Source: Bifidobacterium choladohabitans | GTDB taxonomy: Bacteria; Actinomycetota; Actinomycetes; Actinomycetales; Bifidobacteriaceae | Assembly: GCF_016102005.1 (NCBI RefSeq) | Contig: NZ_JACFPL010000003.1 | Location: forward strand, 186,001-250,000 | Length of the DNA stretch: 64,000 nt | Direction of reading: 5' to 3' | Shown: positions 42,360 through 52,227 of the stretch, piece by piece | Layout: the number at the start of each line of letters is the position of its first letter | Numbering within the stretch: position 1 is the first letter of the stretch | Notes under the pieces: model-generated | Databases searched by the model: none | What the model saw: only the letters and a program-made list of their open reading frames with translations | Told to the model about the DNA's origin: nothing | Translations under genes and position numbers: made by a program

Positions 42360-44888
42360 ATGGATGCTGGTCCCGTTAAGCTGCTGAGTCTGATTGCCGA
42401 TAAGGGCAAGCGTTTTATCGTTCCTGTGTATCAGCGCCCTTATTCTTGGGATGAGGAACAATGCGAGCAGCTTTGGGACGATGTGCTTCACATCGGGCAT
42501 TTACACGAAAGCGCCCATTTCATGGGTTCAGTGGTATGGGTTCAAGAGGGCACCATGGGCGCCGATGGGGTAACACAGGCTCTCATTATCGACGGTCAGC
42601 AGAGAATCACGACCGTAAATCTTCTCTTAGCAGCACTTGCTGCCTATGCAGATAGCCACCCAAACCAGGCCGATGAATTGCAGTTTTCACGCAATGAAAT
42701 CATAGATGAATATCTGATTGATTCCTGTCGAGAAGGCGAAGGGCATTATCGTTTATGCCTCTCGCAGGGTGATCATGACCAATACCAGTCTGTCATTCAC
42801 CATTTGGAGGATCCTAGGGCCCCGATTACAAGTGAGTCCCATAGAATCATCGATAACTTCCAATGGTTCAGTGGTCAATTGAAGGAGATGAGGGATCCGA
42901 ACAGCGTGTGGGCTGGGCTCAGGCGCTTGGAAGTAGTGTCGATCTCCTTGACGCAGGGTCAGGATGATCCACAGGCCATCTTTGAGTCCATGAACTCAAC
43001 CGGTAAGGACCTTTCGACTGCAGATCTGGTTCGTAATTATGTGCTTATGCGGCAGCCCCTGGAGATGCAGGGACAGTTGTATGAAGATCATTGGAGAATA
43101 ATTGAAATAAAGCTTGGCGTGGATATCTATAATGACGTTTTTGATGATTTTCTTTATGATTGGCTTGCCATCATCAACGCCCCCAGACCAGTGCCTACAC
43201 GAGACGTATACCGGTTCTTTAAAGACTACGTGACCAACAATGGCTACGATAACCATGGTCAAATAGTCGGGCTTCTTGATCAGATGAGCAAGTTTGCCGG
43301 GTATTATTCGCGCATTACTTCGAGCTCGGGGGATGATCCTGAAATAGATCGATTGTTTGATCGCATTCGTGCTCTGAATATGTCTGTCATCAACCCCTTG
43401 CTCATGACCCTTTTGGATGATTACCAGGAGGGGGATGACCTCTTCAGTCGGAGTGATTTTGTATCCATGTTGAAGCTGTTGGAGAGTTATCTCTTCCGCC
43501 GCATTGCCTGCCAGATGTCCAACAACGGGCTGAACCGGTTCTCGCTTTCGGTCATAGCACGTCTCAGACAGGTAAAGGAAGATGGGTCACCCGGCTATCG
43601 GCAGGCTTTTGAGGCAGCCTTGCTGGGCGGGGCTGGAACAAGCCATCGGATGCCTGATGACAATGAATTTCGTCAGACCCTTCTTTCGCGCGACTTCTAT
43701 CCCTTTTCGCGTTGTAATTACATGTTGACGACACTGGAGAATGCGTACCATCCTAAGAACCCGATTGACTTCTCCTCCAGGAATTACACCATTGAGCATA
43801 TTCTGCCCCAGAATGCGCTCGCTCATGAGCAGTGGCGGCAAATGTTGGGTGCTGATTGCGAACGGGTTTTTGCGGAGCATATCAACAAGCTGGGTAATTT
43901 AACTCTGACCGCTTATAACTCGGAACTCTCGGATGGGCTGTTTAAGCAGAAGAGGGATCGAATTGTCGGTGGGTATCAGGATGAATACCTGTCTATTTCA
44001 CGTGAGTTGCGTGGTGCGGAGACATGGAACGCTGAGTCCATCGAGGCCAGGACGTGTCGACTAGCTGACAAGGCTTTGGAAGTCTGGTCTATGCCGAAGA
44101 TCGATCGTGCGACTATTGACAAGTACAAAGCTGATAAGCAGGCGAAGATTCCGACAAAGACGGTTTCTTTGCACATGTTGGGTGCCAGTGGCCTGCTGAA
44201 GCCTGGCGATCGACTGGAGAGTCTTTCTCGCAAGTATGAGGCCAGTGCCCTCATTACTGGAGAGATGATGATTAGGGTCTCGGATGGACGTGAATTTGAG
44301 AGTCCCTCGTCAGCGGCTTCGCATGTTCTCAAATTGGCTGGGGCGAACAGCAGCTCAATCAATGGCTGGACGTTTTGGGGACATGGGGGCATCAGCCTTG
44401 ACGATTTTCGTTCTCGTTACCAGGTTTCGCAAGGTGATATGGAGTCTTTGGACCGCTCGAAGGTGAGGGCCATGTTCTGGGATGGGTTCGTTGACTTCTG
44501 TAAGGCCAGGAATGACTTCATGGCCGCTTTCGGCTCGGCCTTTACCAGAGCGGACCATACGCGGTACCTGCTGAGTTTTGGCTCGCCCGTGTCCGGATGC
44601 AATCTGGCAGGCCTCATCGGCATCAGGGACGGGTACGCCACCGTTGAATTCCTCTTTCATGATCCTGCGCAATATGCGGACTTCCTTGAGCAAAAGTCTC
44701 AGGTCGAGAGCGACCTGTCAGGCCAGGAGGGTGATTTGGAATGGGATGATAAGGATGCAGACAAGAAGTCACGCCACCTGACTCTGACGAGGCATACTGA
44801 TTACAAGCAAGACCAATGGGATGATATCTATCGTTGGCTGGCTGACGCTTTGCTCAAGATGAAAAGCGTCAGCCAGTACGTCCGCTAG
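42360..44888 (+). CDS. GmrSD-type DUF262-DUF1524 protein with RAMA-like and DUF4268 domains
   Basis: 842-residue protein with four parts. DUF262 (residues 5-260) has YQRPYSW and IIDGQQRITT, the DGQQR motif of the NTP-using GmrS subunit. DUF1524 (about 430-570) has the HNH-like nuclease motif EHILPQN, then NKLGNLTLTAYN. Residues 603-675 resemble a RAMA domain (MIRVSDGREFESPSSAASH, then INGWTFW), proposed to read modified DNA. Residues 705-842 are DUF4268 (FWDGFVDFC to YRWLADALL). GmrSD proteins are type IV restriction enzymes cutting DNA with modified cytosines. It is visibly AT-richer than its neighbours, has its own promoter, and sits between housekeeping genes, all suggesting horizontal acquisition. 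Defence function is inferred. Confidence 0.85.
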   Translation: MDAGPVKLLSLIADKGKRFIVPVYQRPYSWDEEQCEQLWDDVLHIGHLHESAHFMGSVVWVQEGTMGADGVTQALIIDGQQRITTVNLLLAALAAYADSHPNQADELQFSRNEIIDEYLIDSCREGEGHYRLCLSQGDHDQYQSVIHHLEDPRAPITSESHRIIDNFQWFSGQLKEMRDPNSVWAGLRRLEVVSISLTQGQDDPQAIFESMNSTGKDLSTADLVRNYVLMRQPLEMQGQLYEDHWRIIEIKLGVDIYNDVFDDFLYDWLAIINAPRPVPTRDVYRFFKDYVTNNGYDNHGQIVGLLDQMSKFAGYYSRITSSSGDDPEIDRLFDRIRALNMSVINPLLMTLLDDYQEGDDLFSRSDFVSMLKLLESYLFRRIACQMSNNGLNRFSLSVIARLRQVKEDGSPGYRQAFEAALLGGAGTSHRMPDDNEFRQTLLSRDFYPFSRCNYMLTTLENAYHPKNPIDFSSRNYTIEHILPQNALAHEQWRQMLGADCERVFAEHINKLGNLTLTAYNSELSDGLFKQKRDRIVGGYQDEYLSISRELRGAETWNAESIEARTCRLADKALEVWSMPKIDRATIDKYKADKQAKIPTKTVSLHMLGASGLLKPGDRLESLSRKYEASALITGEMMIRVSDGREFESPSSAASHVLKLAGANSSSINGWTFWGHGGISLDDFRSRYQVSQGDMESLDRSKVRAMFWDGFVDFCKARNDFMAAFGSAFTRADHTRYLLSFGSPVSGCNLAGLIGIRDGYATVEFLFHDPAQYADFLEQKSQVESDLSGQEGDLEWDDKDADKKSRHLTLTRHTDYKQDQWDDIYRWLADALLKMKSVSQYVR

Positions 44889-44914
44889 TCATTCAAGACG
44901 AAAACCTACAGCAA

Positions 44915-45799
44915 TCAGTTGGCTTGGTCTACGCCTTTCCCCGATGGGAGCTCCGCCTCCTGGACCAGGTAGTCCTGGCCGGCCAGAGCGCGGGTGGCGG
45001 CATCCTGCATATCGGCGGCGATTACACCCTGCTTGGCAAACATGACCACCTGGCCCTTGATGCCATAAGGGGTGAAGCCCTGAAGTTGGACAATGGGCGG
45101 GTTGGCAGGCATGGCCATGCCCTTGGTTGCCTGGGCAACCACCTGTGCAATGGAACGGGAGGACTTGGCTATATCGGCATCCCCTCGCAGGGTGAAGGGA
45201 ACGGTGGTGGCGGCCTCGCCGGCCTCGGTGATTTTCTCAAGCGCCGTGGTGTTGAGGATGGAGTTGGGGATCAGCAGCTGGTTGCCGGTCCTGTCGATGA
45301 CGATGGTATGACGCCAGGTCACGTCGCGGACGGTTCCGGTGGTGCCCTGGATGGTGATGATGTCGCCGGGCTGGACCACCTTGCTGACCATCAGTCCGAA
45401 GCCGCCGACGATGTTGGCGATTGTATCCTTCAATCCGAAGGAGAGGGCCAGGCCGCTGACGCCCAGGGCGGCGACCACAGTGGATGGGTTGATTCCGAAG
45501 ACGGGTTGCAGGACTGTGGCAGCGGCGAAGATCCAGATCAGGGCGCGAACGATGTTGACGAAGATGGAGGCACTGGGCAGGTTGGTCCGTTCCAGGGCAC
45601 GTCGCATGGCCGCTGCTACAATCTTGGAGATCAAGGCAGCGCAGACAGCCACGACAATTAGTAGGATGATTTTTCCGAAATTCTGACGGAACCAGAAGAT
45701 GACGGCATCGCTGAAGCTGGAGATGGCCTGTTCGGACCTTCCCATGGGATCCTTATTCGTAGCGATGCTTGTGCTGGCAAAATCGACGGTCAGATTCAT
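44915..45799 (-). CDS. Small-conductance mechanosensitive channel, MscS family
   Basis: About 294 residues. Three helices precede the beta domain; the pore helix is AALGVSGLALSFGLKDTIANIVGG, and the upper beta domain begins QPGDIITIQGTTGTV. The channel releases solutes on osmotic downshift. ATG 45799 overlaps the stop of the upstream GNAT gene (ATGA) and follows AAGG; the frame is open further upstream without homology. Its 3' end faces the GmrSD-like gene. Confidence 0.9.
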   Translation of the reverse strand: MNLTVDFASTSIATNKDPMGRSEQAISSFSDAVIFWFRQNFGKIILLIVVAVCAALISKIVAAAMRRALERTNLPSASIFVNIVRALIWIFAAATVLQPVFGINPSTVVAALGVSGLALSFGLKDTIANIVGGFGLMVSKVVQPGDIITIQGTTGTVRDVTWRHTIVIDRTGNQLLIPNSILNTTALEKITEAGEAATTVPFTLRGDADIAKSSRSIAQVVAQATKGMAMPANPPIVQLQGFTPYGIKGQVVMFAKQGVIAADMQDAATRALAGQDYLVQEAELPSGKGVDQAN

Positions 45800-46248
45800 G
45801 AGGCCTTGTCCTCCGGCTCGTTTCCATCGCTGTCCGTTAGCGGCTTGTCCATCCACATGTGCGGGCATCCCTCGTCCTGGTCGTGAATGCCCATGTCCCT
45901 ATATCCTAAAGCTCTATAGAAGCCTGCCACCCGTTCCTGAGCGTGGAGTGTGAGCCGGTCAGCCCCCTGGTTCCGAGCGGTTTCCTCAGCCTTGCCTACC
46001 AAATTGGCGCCCAGATGCTGACCGCGGTAGGGCTTCAGAACCGCCAACCGGCCAAGGGTCCATGTCTTGTCACGGTCGGGAAAGATCCGGCATACCCCGA
46101 CGGGTTCATCCCCGTCATAGGCCACGATATGGAGGCTGGCATCGTCGGTTTGGTCGAATTCGTTGTGGAAGCCCTGCTCCTCTACGAATACGGCCGTACG
46201 AATGGCCCTGGCATCATCGGGGATGGTCTCGCTCACCTCATACCGCAT
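45796..46248 (-). CDS. GNAT family N-acetyltransferase (ElaA-like)
   Basis: 150 residues. Acetyl-CoA-binding motif A is LAVLKPYRGQHLGANLV (Q/RxxGxG/A form RGQHLG), and the N-terminus AIRTAVFVEEQGFHNEFD is typical of ElaA-like acyltransferases. GAGGAGG precedes ATG 46248. It is coupled to the MscS gene by an ATGA overlap. The substrate is unknown. Confidence 0.87.
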   Translation of the reverse strand: MRYEVSETIPDDARAIRTAVFVEEQGFHNEFDQTDDASLHIVAYDGDEPVGVCRIFPDRDKTWTLGRLAVLKPYRGQHLGANLVGKAEETARNQGADRLTLHAQERVAGFYRALGYRDMGIHDQDEGCPHMWMDKPLTDSDGNEPEDKAS

Positions 46249-46442
46249 GTTTCCTCCTCGCCATGGTCCTCAGCTGCCTCCAATCTACCAAGCTTGACCC
46301 TGGGAGTGAACGTATGTCCGCAACCGGATGACGAATGTACGTGTGGCTGTCGGCTGTCTGACCCAGACGATTACATGGATAGGGCATCTGCAAGCAGTAC
46401 AAACTTATAGCAGTGACAGTGAAGTGACGCGGGAATGATTGG

Positions 46443-47120
46443 ATGACTATGGACAAAGATTCAAAACTGACAGATTCGGCTGGCGGAGCCGGTAAAGGGA
46501 ATCGGCGCTCGCAGAGGGAGCGGATGCTTGCTGGCGAGCTCTATGATGCCTCGGATCCCGAACTGGGCCAGCTGCGGGTCAAGGCCCACGAACTTTGCCG
46601 TCTTTTCAACGCATCTTCTGAGCAGGAGCGGGACCTGCGCAGCCGGCTTCTGGACGATCTGGTGCCCGAGCATGGCCAGGACGTCGACTTTATGGGGCCT
46701 ATCTACTTCGACTATGGGTGCTTCACCAAGCTTGGCTCGCGCATCTTCGCCAATTTCAACTTCACTGTTTTGGATACCTGCCCGGTGCAGATCGGCGACG
46801 ATGTGATGATCGGCCCCAATGTCACCCTGGCCACCCCACTGCATCCCCTGCGGTGGCAGGAGCGGAATCTGAGGCGCCATGAGGATGGCTCCCTCTACGA
46901 CTACGAGTTGGGCGCTCCGATCACCATCGGATCGAACTGCTGGCTGGCATCAAACGTGACTGTGGCCGGGGGAGTGACCATCGGCGATGGTGCGGTCATC
47001 GGTGCCGGATCCGTGGTCACCCATGACATTGCCCCTGACTCCCTGGCTGTGGGTGTGCCCTGCCGGGTAATTCGTACCATCACCGAGGCTGATCGGATGG
47101 AACTGCCAGAGGAGGGCTGA
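46443..47120 (+). CDS. Sugar O-acetyltransferase, maltose/galactoside type (LacA/Maa)
   Basis: Left-handed parallel beta-helix enzyme with hexapeptide repeats: PVQIGDDVMIGPNVTLA and GAPITIGSNCWLASNVTVAGGVTIGDGAVIGAGSVV. The catalytic His is in TPLHPL, and the N-terminal helical cap has RERMLAGELYDASDPEL. It acetylates sugars with acetyl-CoA. 225 residues including a polar extension of about 20. Its last 41 nt overlap the convergent ABC ATPase gene. Confidence 0.9.
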   Translation: MTMDKDSKLTDSAGGAGKGNRRSQRERMLAGELYDASDPELGQLRVKAHELCRLFNASSEQERDLRSRLLDDLVPEHGQDVDFMGPIYFDYGCFTKLGSRIFANFNFTVLDTCPVQIGDDVMIGPNVTLATPLHPLRWQERNLRRHEDGSLYDYELGAPITIGSNCWLASNVTVAGGVTIGDGAVIGAGSVVTHDIAPDSLAVGVPCRVIRTITEADRMELPEEG

Positions 47121-47892
47121 AGGCCTCCTCGTTTGGGACAGCATCCATGCTGGCCAGCTGCTGGGCTATGGTCTGTGGGTCTCCGCCCGGGCATGCTGCC
47201 TGAATGCGTCCGTCCTGGAGGAAGATGACGCGGTGGGCCCGGGCGGCGACGTTGGGGTCGTGGGTCACCATGAGGATGGTCTGGCCGCTTCGGACGGCCA
47301 GTTCGAAGAGGTCCATGACCTCCCGCGAGCTATGGGTGTCCAGGGCGCCGGTGGGCTCGTCGGCCATGATGATCTCCGGGCTGGCGGCAAGGGATCTGGC
47401 GATGGCCACGCGCTGCTGCTGGCCTCCGCTCATGTCTGCCGGATAGGTGTTGGCATATCCCTCCAATCCGACGTTGGACAGGGCAGACAGGGCCGCTTGG
47501 GTGGAGATTTTCCTGCCGCCGAAGAGGCTGGACAGCATGGTGTTCTGCAGGCAGGTGAAGGCGTTGACCAGGTTGTAGTCCTGGAAGACGAAGCCGATAT
47601 GGTCGCGCCGGAGTTGGGTCAGCTCCTTCTCTTTCATTCGCGTCAGGTCCTCACCGGCGATGGCCACACTGCCCTGCCTGACTTGGAGCAATCCAGCGGC
47701 GCAATAGAGAAGGGTCGATTTGCCGGCGCCTGAAGGACCCATGATGGCCGTCCAGGTCCCAGCCTGACATTCCAGACTGATTTCGTCCAACACCCTGGTG
47801 CTCTGCTTCTGCCGCGTTCCATAGTCATAGCAGATCTTATTCAGAATGAGTGGGGTCTGTGCGTATGGATCCTTAGCCTTCCGATGCTGCAT
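47080..47892 (-). CDS. ABC transporter ATP-binding protein, LolD/MacB type, without permease
   Basis: 270 residues. Walker A GPSGAGKST, signature MSGGQQQR, Walker B IIMADEPTGALD and the LRRDHIGFVFQDYNLV stretch are typical of LolD/MacB/BceA-type ATPases that serve FtsX-like permeases. GAAAGGAAGG precedes the ATG. No permease is found on either side: downstream is a convergent acetyltransferase overlapping by 41 nt, and upstream is a divergent XRE regulator. Either a permease elsewhere is used or the locus has lost it. Confidence 0.88.
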   Translation of the reverse strand: MQHRKAKDPYAQTPLILNKICYDYGTRQKQSTRVLDEISLECQAGTWTAIMGPSGAGKSTLLYCAAGLLQVRQGSVAIAGEDLTRMKEKELTQLRRDHIGFVFQDYNLVNAFTCLQNTMLSSLFGGRKISTQAALSALSNVGLEGYANTYPADMSGGQQQRVAIARSLAASPEIIMADEPTGALDTHSSREVMDLFELAVRSGQTILMVTHDPNVAARAHRVIFLQDGRIQAACPGGDPQTIAQQLASMDAVPNEEAFSPPLAVPSDQPR

Positions 47893-47995
47893 CCTTGCCT
47901 TCCTTTCGGTCGTCGCCTGTCTGGTCTCTTCTTCTATAAGACCATGGCGAGAGCTCCTGTCAGGGTGTTTTCAGGGTCGAATCGGGGATGATTCA

Positions 47996-48149
47996 GGGTG
48001 GGGGAGCAGTATCTCCCACCCGAAGGGTATGTATCGTGAACGGATAGAGGGTGTATTTCTTGCCAGAAGGGGGAATCGATGGTGGGCCGTCATCAGGCTG
48101 GCTGGGGTGAAGTGGCTGGTTGCTTCCTTGGAATAGCAAGGATGCAACC
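47996..48149. promoter_or_regulatory. Hairpins in the 389-nt divergent region between ABC ATPase and XRE genes
   Basis: GGGTGGG (47996-48002) pairs with CCCACCC (48015-48021). Further right GGTTGC-t-TCCTTG (48118-48130) pairs with CAAGGA-t-GCAACC (48137-48149) around a GAATAG loop, giving 12 bp with one mismatch. They may be operators for the XRE protein or RNA structures. No gene is supported in this gap. Confidence 0.4.
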
Positions 48150-48281
48150 GTCGGTTGACGGAGAATATCGGTGTCTTTGCCGGGCGCAACCCAAAGCTGG
48201 TGGTGGTCGGGGGCCTGCACGTTTCATCATGGTCTCGTTGCTGGTTGAATCGGCATTCTGTCGATCGGGAGAAAGAACGTT

Positions 48282-49310
48282 ATGAGTTTCAGAACCAACG
48301 TGCAGTATCTGCGTTCGCAGCGCAACATGACTCAGGAGCAGCTGGCCATGCTGGTGGGGGTGTCCCGTCAGGCGGTGTCCAAGTGGGAGTCGGACAAGGC
48401 CTATCCTGAGATGGACAAGCTTCTGGCCATCTGTGACCTCTTCGGCTGCACCCTTGATGACCTGGTCCTGGGTGATGTTCGGCACCCGGGTTCCGGGCAG
48501 CGTGCATCCAGGCCGGACCATCAGGAAACCACCCAGGCGACTCCGCCAATCCATGCGACTATGCCGCCTGTCCCGTCTGCTATGGAAGACGTTACCGGCT
48601 ACGCCTCCTTCAGCAATGTCTACAGTCTTCGGATGGCTTTCGGAATTGCCCTTATCATGCTGGGACTGGCTTTCGGTGGTCTTTTCGCCGGAGTCAGTCA
48701 ACCGACCGACGCCCAGAATGGTCTGGCCTTTCTTGCTCTGATGATTGGCATCGTCCTGGGCCTGGCCTGTCTCATACCGGCGATTTCCACCAGGAAGGAC
48801 TTTCGCCGCAGGCATCCCTATGTGGCGGATTTCTATACCGATGAGGAGCGCTCGCGAGTTTATCGGCAGACTACCTGGGAGTTGGTCTGCGGTCTGGCTG
48901 TCGTGCTCCTGGATGTGGGTATCAACTCTGCCGGATACCTGATCTGGGGCTGGTCCGATCAGGTCAGAGGGTTTGTCTTCTTCCTTCTTCTGGCTCTGGG
49001 GGTCTTCCTACTGGTCCACGCTGGAACAAGCCATAGGATGATGAACCTCCGTGCCTACAACAGGCAGGTTGATTCCGTCGATGACGGTCGCTGGGATACC
49101 TATCGTTACGAGCACCGGGTAAGCAATGCCATCAGCGGAACCATCATGGGCCTTTGCACGCTGGTGGCCCTGACCATGCTCTTCTCGGGCAATTACGACA
49201 ACCTCTTCGGTTGGCGCATCCCATTCTGGGCCATCTGGATCATCGGCGGGGTGTTCTGCGGGGTGCTCCAGTCTCTGATCGGCATCTTCCGCAAGCCTCC
49301 TCGTGCCTGA
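48282..49310 (+). CDS. XRE-family regulator with C-terminal membrane domain
   Basis: 342 residues. The N-terminal helix-turn-helix ([32 protein letters not shown]) is followed by a polar linker (70-110) and about six helices in pairs (115-140, 145-165, 205-222, 232-248, 285-303, 312-332). Such membrane-bound XRE proteins often regulate adjacent ABC or bacteriocin genes; here the divergent ABC ATPase is the natural candidate. ATG 48282 follows GGGAGAAAG. Ligand or signal unknown. Confidence 0.87.
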   Translation: MSFRTNVQYLRSQRNMTQEQLAMLVGVSRQAVSKWESDKAYPEMDKLLAICDLFGCTLDDLVLGDVRHPGSGQRASRPDHQETTQATPPIHATMPPVPSAMEDVTGYASFSNVYSLRMAFGIALIMLGLAFGGLFAGVSQPTDAQNGLAFLALMIGIVLGLACLIPAISTRKDFRRRHPYVADFYTDEERSRVYRQTTWELVCGLAVVLLDVGINSAGYLIWGWSDQVRGFVFFLLLALGVFLLVHAGTSHRMMNLRAYNRQVDSVDDGRWDTYRYEHRVSNAISGTIMGLCTLVALTMLFSGNYDNLFGWRIPFWAIWIIGGVFCGVLQSLIGIFRKPPRA

Positions 49311-49434
49311 GACTGTTGATTTGCCTTCCCTGGTGGAATGTAGTAGTCTAACAAAGTTGTGTGTTCATCCGTGGCCTTGTGCTGCGGGCCGGAACACCTG
49401 GGACGACTTGGAAAACAACGTAAAGGAAGTCATC

Positions 49435-49629
49435 ATGGCAGCTCGTTGCGCGGTGTGCGGCAAGGGCCCGCAGACCGGTTACAGTGTTTCTCATTCGCAT
49501 ATCCGGAACAAGCGCATCTTCCGCCCCAACCTGCAGTCGGTGCACACCACCGTTGATGGCCAGAACGTGCGTCTGCGCGTCTGTGTCAAGTGCCTCAAGG
49601 CCGGCAAGGTGCAGCGCGTCGCCGCCTGA
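49435..49629 (+). CDS. rpmB: 50S ribosomal protein L28
   Basis: 64 residues with two CXXC pairs (CAVC, CVKC), the zinc-ribbon form, and [16 protein letters not shown], the L28 core. ATG 49435 follows AAAGGAAG; the longer frame from 49303 is not conserved. Followed by a strong terminator. Confidence 0.95.
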   Translation: MAARCAVCGKGPQTGYSVSHSHIRNKRIFRPNLQSVHTTVDGQNVRLRVCVKCLKAGKVQRVAA

Positions 49630-49652
49630 GTGCGGTTCGTCGGTCGTATTGG

Positions 49653-49690
49653 GACCCCCGGGGGCAAAGCTCCGGGGGTTCTTGTCATCC
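49653..49690 (+). terminator. Terminator after rpmB
   Basis: ACCCCCGG (49654-49661) pairs with CCGGGGGT (49672-49679), followed by TCTTGT. Confidence 0.75.
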
Positions 49691-49733
49691 CGGGGGATGA
49701 TGGTCGGCGCTTGCTTGCGGGAGGTGATCGGGT

Positions 49734-52211
49734 ATGTCGGCAGTGGCTCGAGTTGGTCTGCACAGCACCGTGGCCTCGCTGGTGGCCAATAGGCGTAGGG
49801 TGAGCGCTCTCAAGGCTCTGGGTGTGGTTACAGTCGGGGATGCGCTGACCTACTATCCTTTCCGCATCACTGATCCCATGCAAGTCACCACTATTGCCGG
49901 CATTCGCCTTGGCCAGCCCTGCGCCTTCGCCGCCCGTGTTGATCAGGTGCGTCTGGTGCCATTGAGCGGGCACCGGGGCTTTCGGCTGGACGTGATGGTG
50001 GACGATGCAGTTTTCGTCAGTGGTCGGGGCGGCACTCCGCTGGCGGTCAGGCTGGTCTTCTTCTCTCATAAGAAGCCCTATATGGACTGGATGGTCCGTC
50101 GGCTGCAGGTGGGGGCGGATCTGGTCGTGGCCGGTGAGCCCGGTGTCTACATGGACCAGCTCCAGTTCACCCATCCAGAGACCCTGGTTGTGGCCGATGC
50201 CGATCAGGGGGTTTCGGCGGACGCTTCTCGGCCCGATGCTGCCAGCCTTGACGAGGCCTTGGAACGTGTCCGTCGGCCGCGACCGGTCTATCACGCCAGT
50301 TCCCGCATCTCCTCGGACCATATTCACGATGTCATTCTGGGTTTTCTGCGTCTGCTGGTGCAGGCCGAGGATGCATCTGACCCCACTCCTGTGGCCGGTG
50401 CCGCCGAAGAGGGTCAGCCCAGCGCCGAGGTCCGCATCGATCCAAAAGCGCTGGGTCGGTCCATACCCGATGTGCTGCCCGAGCAGGTCCGTGTCGACCA
50501 AGGGCTGATGCATCGTGCTCGTGCCCTGCTGGGCATGCATGCGCCCGACAGCCCTGACGACTTCGCTGCGGCACGCAAGACCCTGCGCTATGAGGAGGCC
50601 TTCGTCTCGCAGACAGCCCTTCTGCAGACCCGCCGACAGACCCAGCAACAGCCCACTTATCCATGCGCGGATTCGGGTGCCGACCGTCCAGACACCTTGA
50701 CTGCCCGTTTCATCGACTCTCTGCCATTCCAGTTGACCGATGGCCAGCGTCAGGTCATCAATGATATCGGTGTCGACATGGCCAAGGATCAGCCCATGCA
50801 GCGGCTTCTGCAGGGCGAGGTCGGCTCCGGCAAGACCGTGGTGGCCCTGGCAGCCATGCTCCAGGCGGTCCAGGCTGGTCATCAGGCTGTCTTGGTGGCT
50901 CCCACCCAGGTGTTGGCCGAGCAGCACTATGCCTCCATCGGCGGCATGCTCAAGGCCATGGGCACCGATGTGACCGCCACTGCCGTAGCGGGCCGCCATA
51001 AGCCTGTGGATAACGTCACCATGATCCGTATGACGGATCAGCTGGTCCTGCCTCTGGTACTGCTGACCGGAGGTATGAGACTGGCCCAGCGCCGCTCCGC
51101 CCTGGCTGTTTCAGCCTCGGGCCGTCCCTGCATCGTCATCGCCACCCACGCGGCCTTCTCCAAGACCTTCCAGGCTCCCAACCTGGCCTTGACCGTTATA
51201 GACGAGCAGCATCGTTTCGGGGTTGAGCAGCGCGAGGAGCTACGTCGCAAATCCGAGCGAGTTCCCCACCTGCTGATCATGACCGCTACGCCCATCCCGC
51301 GTACAGCCGCCATGACCTGGTTCGGAGATCTTGACATCTCCGCCCTGACCGAGCTGCCCAGCAACCGCAAGCCAGTCCGCACGCATGTCATCGCCGAGTC
51401 TGACGGAGCGACCATGGGCGCCATGTTCCTGCACCTGCGTCGACGGATCGAGGCTGGGGAGCGGGCTTACGTGATCTGCGCCCGCATCGACGATGAGGAC
51501 GATTCCTCGGCCTCCTCAGACCGCCCCGGCCAATCCGGCGGATCCGATTCCCAACCTGAGCTTCTTGCTGAGGAGGACCAAGGTGATGGCCAGCGTCCGC
51601 CTCTGCACTCGGTGGTCGAAATGAGCCAGCGCCTGGCCGCCCTGCCGCAGTTCCAGGGCATTGCCATGGCCACGTTGACCGGACGAGATGACGATGCCAC
51701 CAAGAATGCCGTCATGGGGGACTTCGCCTCGGGTCGCACCCCCCTGCTGGTGGCCACCACGGTTGTGGAAGTGGGGGTGGATGTGCCCCAAGCCTCCTGC
51801 ATTGTCATCTTCGATGCCGATCGGTTCGGACTCTCCCAGCTTCATCAGCTGCGCGGCAGGGTGGGGCGCGGCGGCACAGACTCCTGGGCCTTCCTGATCT
51901 CACGCGCCCCTGCGGATTCCCCGGCTGCAGAGCGGCTTAATGTCATCCGCGACACCACTGACGGGGCCAAAATCGCCGAGGAGGACATCCGCATCAGGGG
52001 AGCCGGCGACGTGCTGGGCGATGCCCAGTCCGGTGGTCATTCCTCGTTGAAACTTCTGCGGGTGGTCACCGACGCACCCATGATCGCCCGTGCTCGAACC
52101 CAGGCGGGCCAACTCCTGGAGTCCGATCCCACCCTGGCCGGGCAGCCCGAGCTGGCTGGCGCCGTCCTGGACTTCATGAGGGGCAACGAAGGTTTCCTGG
52201 TCTCTAGCTGA
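49734..52211 (+). CDS. recG: ATP-dependent DNA helicase RecG
   Basis: Remodels stalled forks and Holliday junctions. The N-terminal wedge domain is present (residues 1-150), Walker A GEVGSGKT is at about 362, the DEXH motif is DEQHRFGVEQR near 489, and the helicase C-terminal region has VEVGVDVPQA and LHQLRGRVGRG. At 825 residues it is longer than the E. coli protein (693); one cause is an acidic low-complexity insert at about 583-622 (DEDDSSASSDRPGQSGGSD). GGGAGGTGATC precedes the ATG. Followed by rsmD after 16 nt. Confidence 0.95.
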   Translation: MSAVARVGLHSTVASLVANRRRVSALKALGVVTVGDALTYYPFRITDPMQVTTIAGIRLGQPCAFAARVDQVRLVPLSGHRGFRLDVMVDDAVFVSGRGGTPLAVRLVFFSHKKPYMDWMVRRLQVGADLVVAGEPGVYMDQLQFTHPETLVVADADQGVSADASRPDAASLDEALERVRRPRPVYHASSRISSDHIHDVILGFLRLLVQAEDASDPTPVAGAAEEGQPSAEVRIDPKALGRSIPDVLPEQVRVDQGLMHRARALLGMHAPDSPDDFAAARKTLRYEEAFVSQTALLQTRRQTQQQPTYPCADSGADRPDTLTARFIDSLPFQLTDGQRQVINDIGVDMAKDQPMQRLLQGEVGSGKTVVALAAMLQAVQAGHQAVLVAPTQVLAEQHYASIGGMLKAMGTDVTATAVAGRHKPVDNVTMIRMTDQLVLPLVLLTGGMRLAQRRSALAVSASGRPCIVIATHAAFSKTFQAPNLALTVIDEQHRFGVEQREELRRKSERVPHLLIMTATPIPRTAAMTWFGDLDISALTELPSNRKPVRTHVIAESDGATMGAMFLHLRRRIEAGERAYVICARIDDEDDSSASSDRPGQSGGSDSQPELLAEEDQGDGQRPPLHSVVEMSQRLAALPQFQGIAMATLTGRDDDATKNAVMGDFASGRTPLLVATTVVEVGVDVPQASCIVIFDADRFGLSQLHQLRGRVGRGGTDSWAFLISRAPADSPAAERLNVIRDTTDGAKIAEEDIRIRGAGDVLGDAQSGGHSSLKLLRVVTDAPMIARARTQAGQLLESDPTLAGQPELAGAVLDFMRGNEGFLVSS

Positions 52212-52227
52212 AAGGACAACGGACCAT

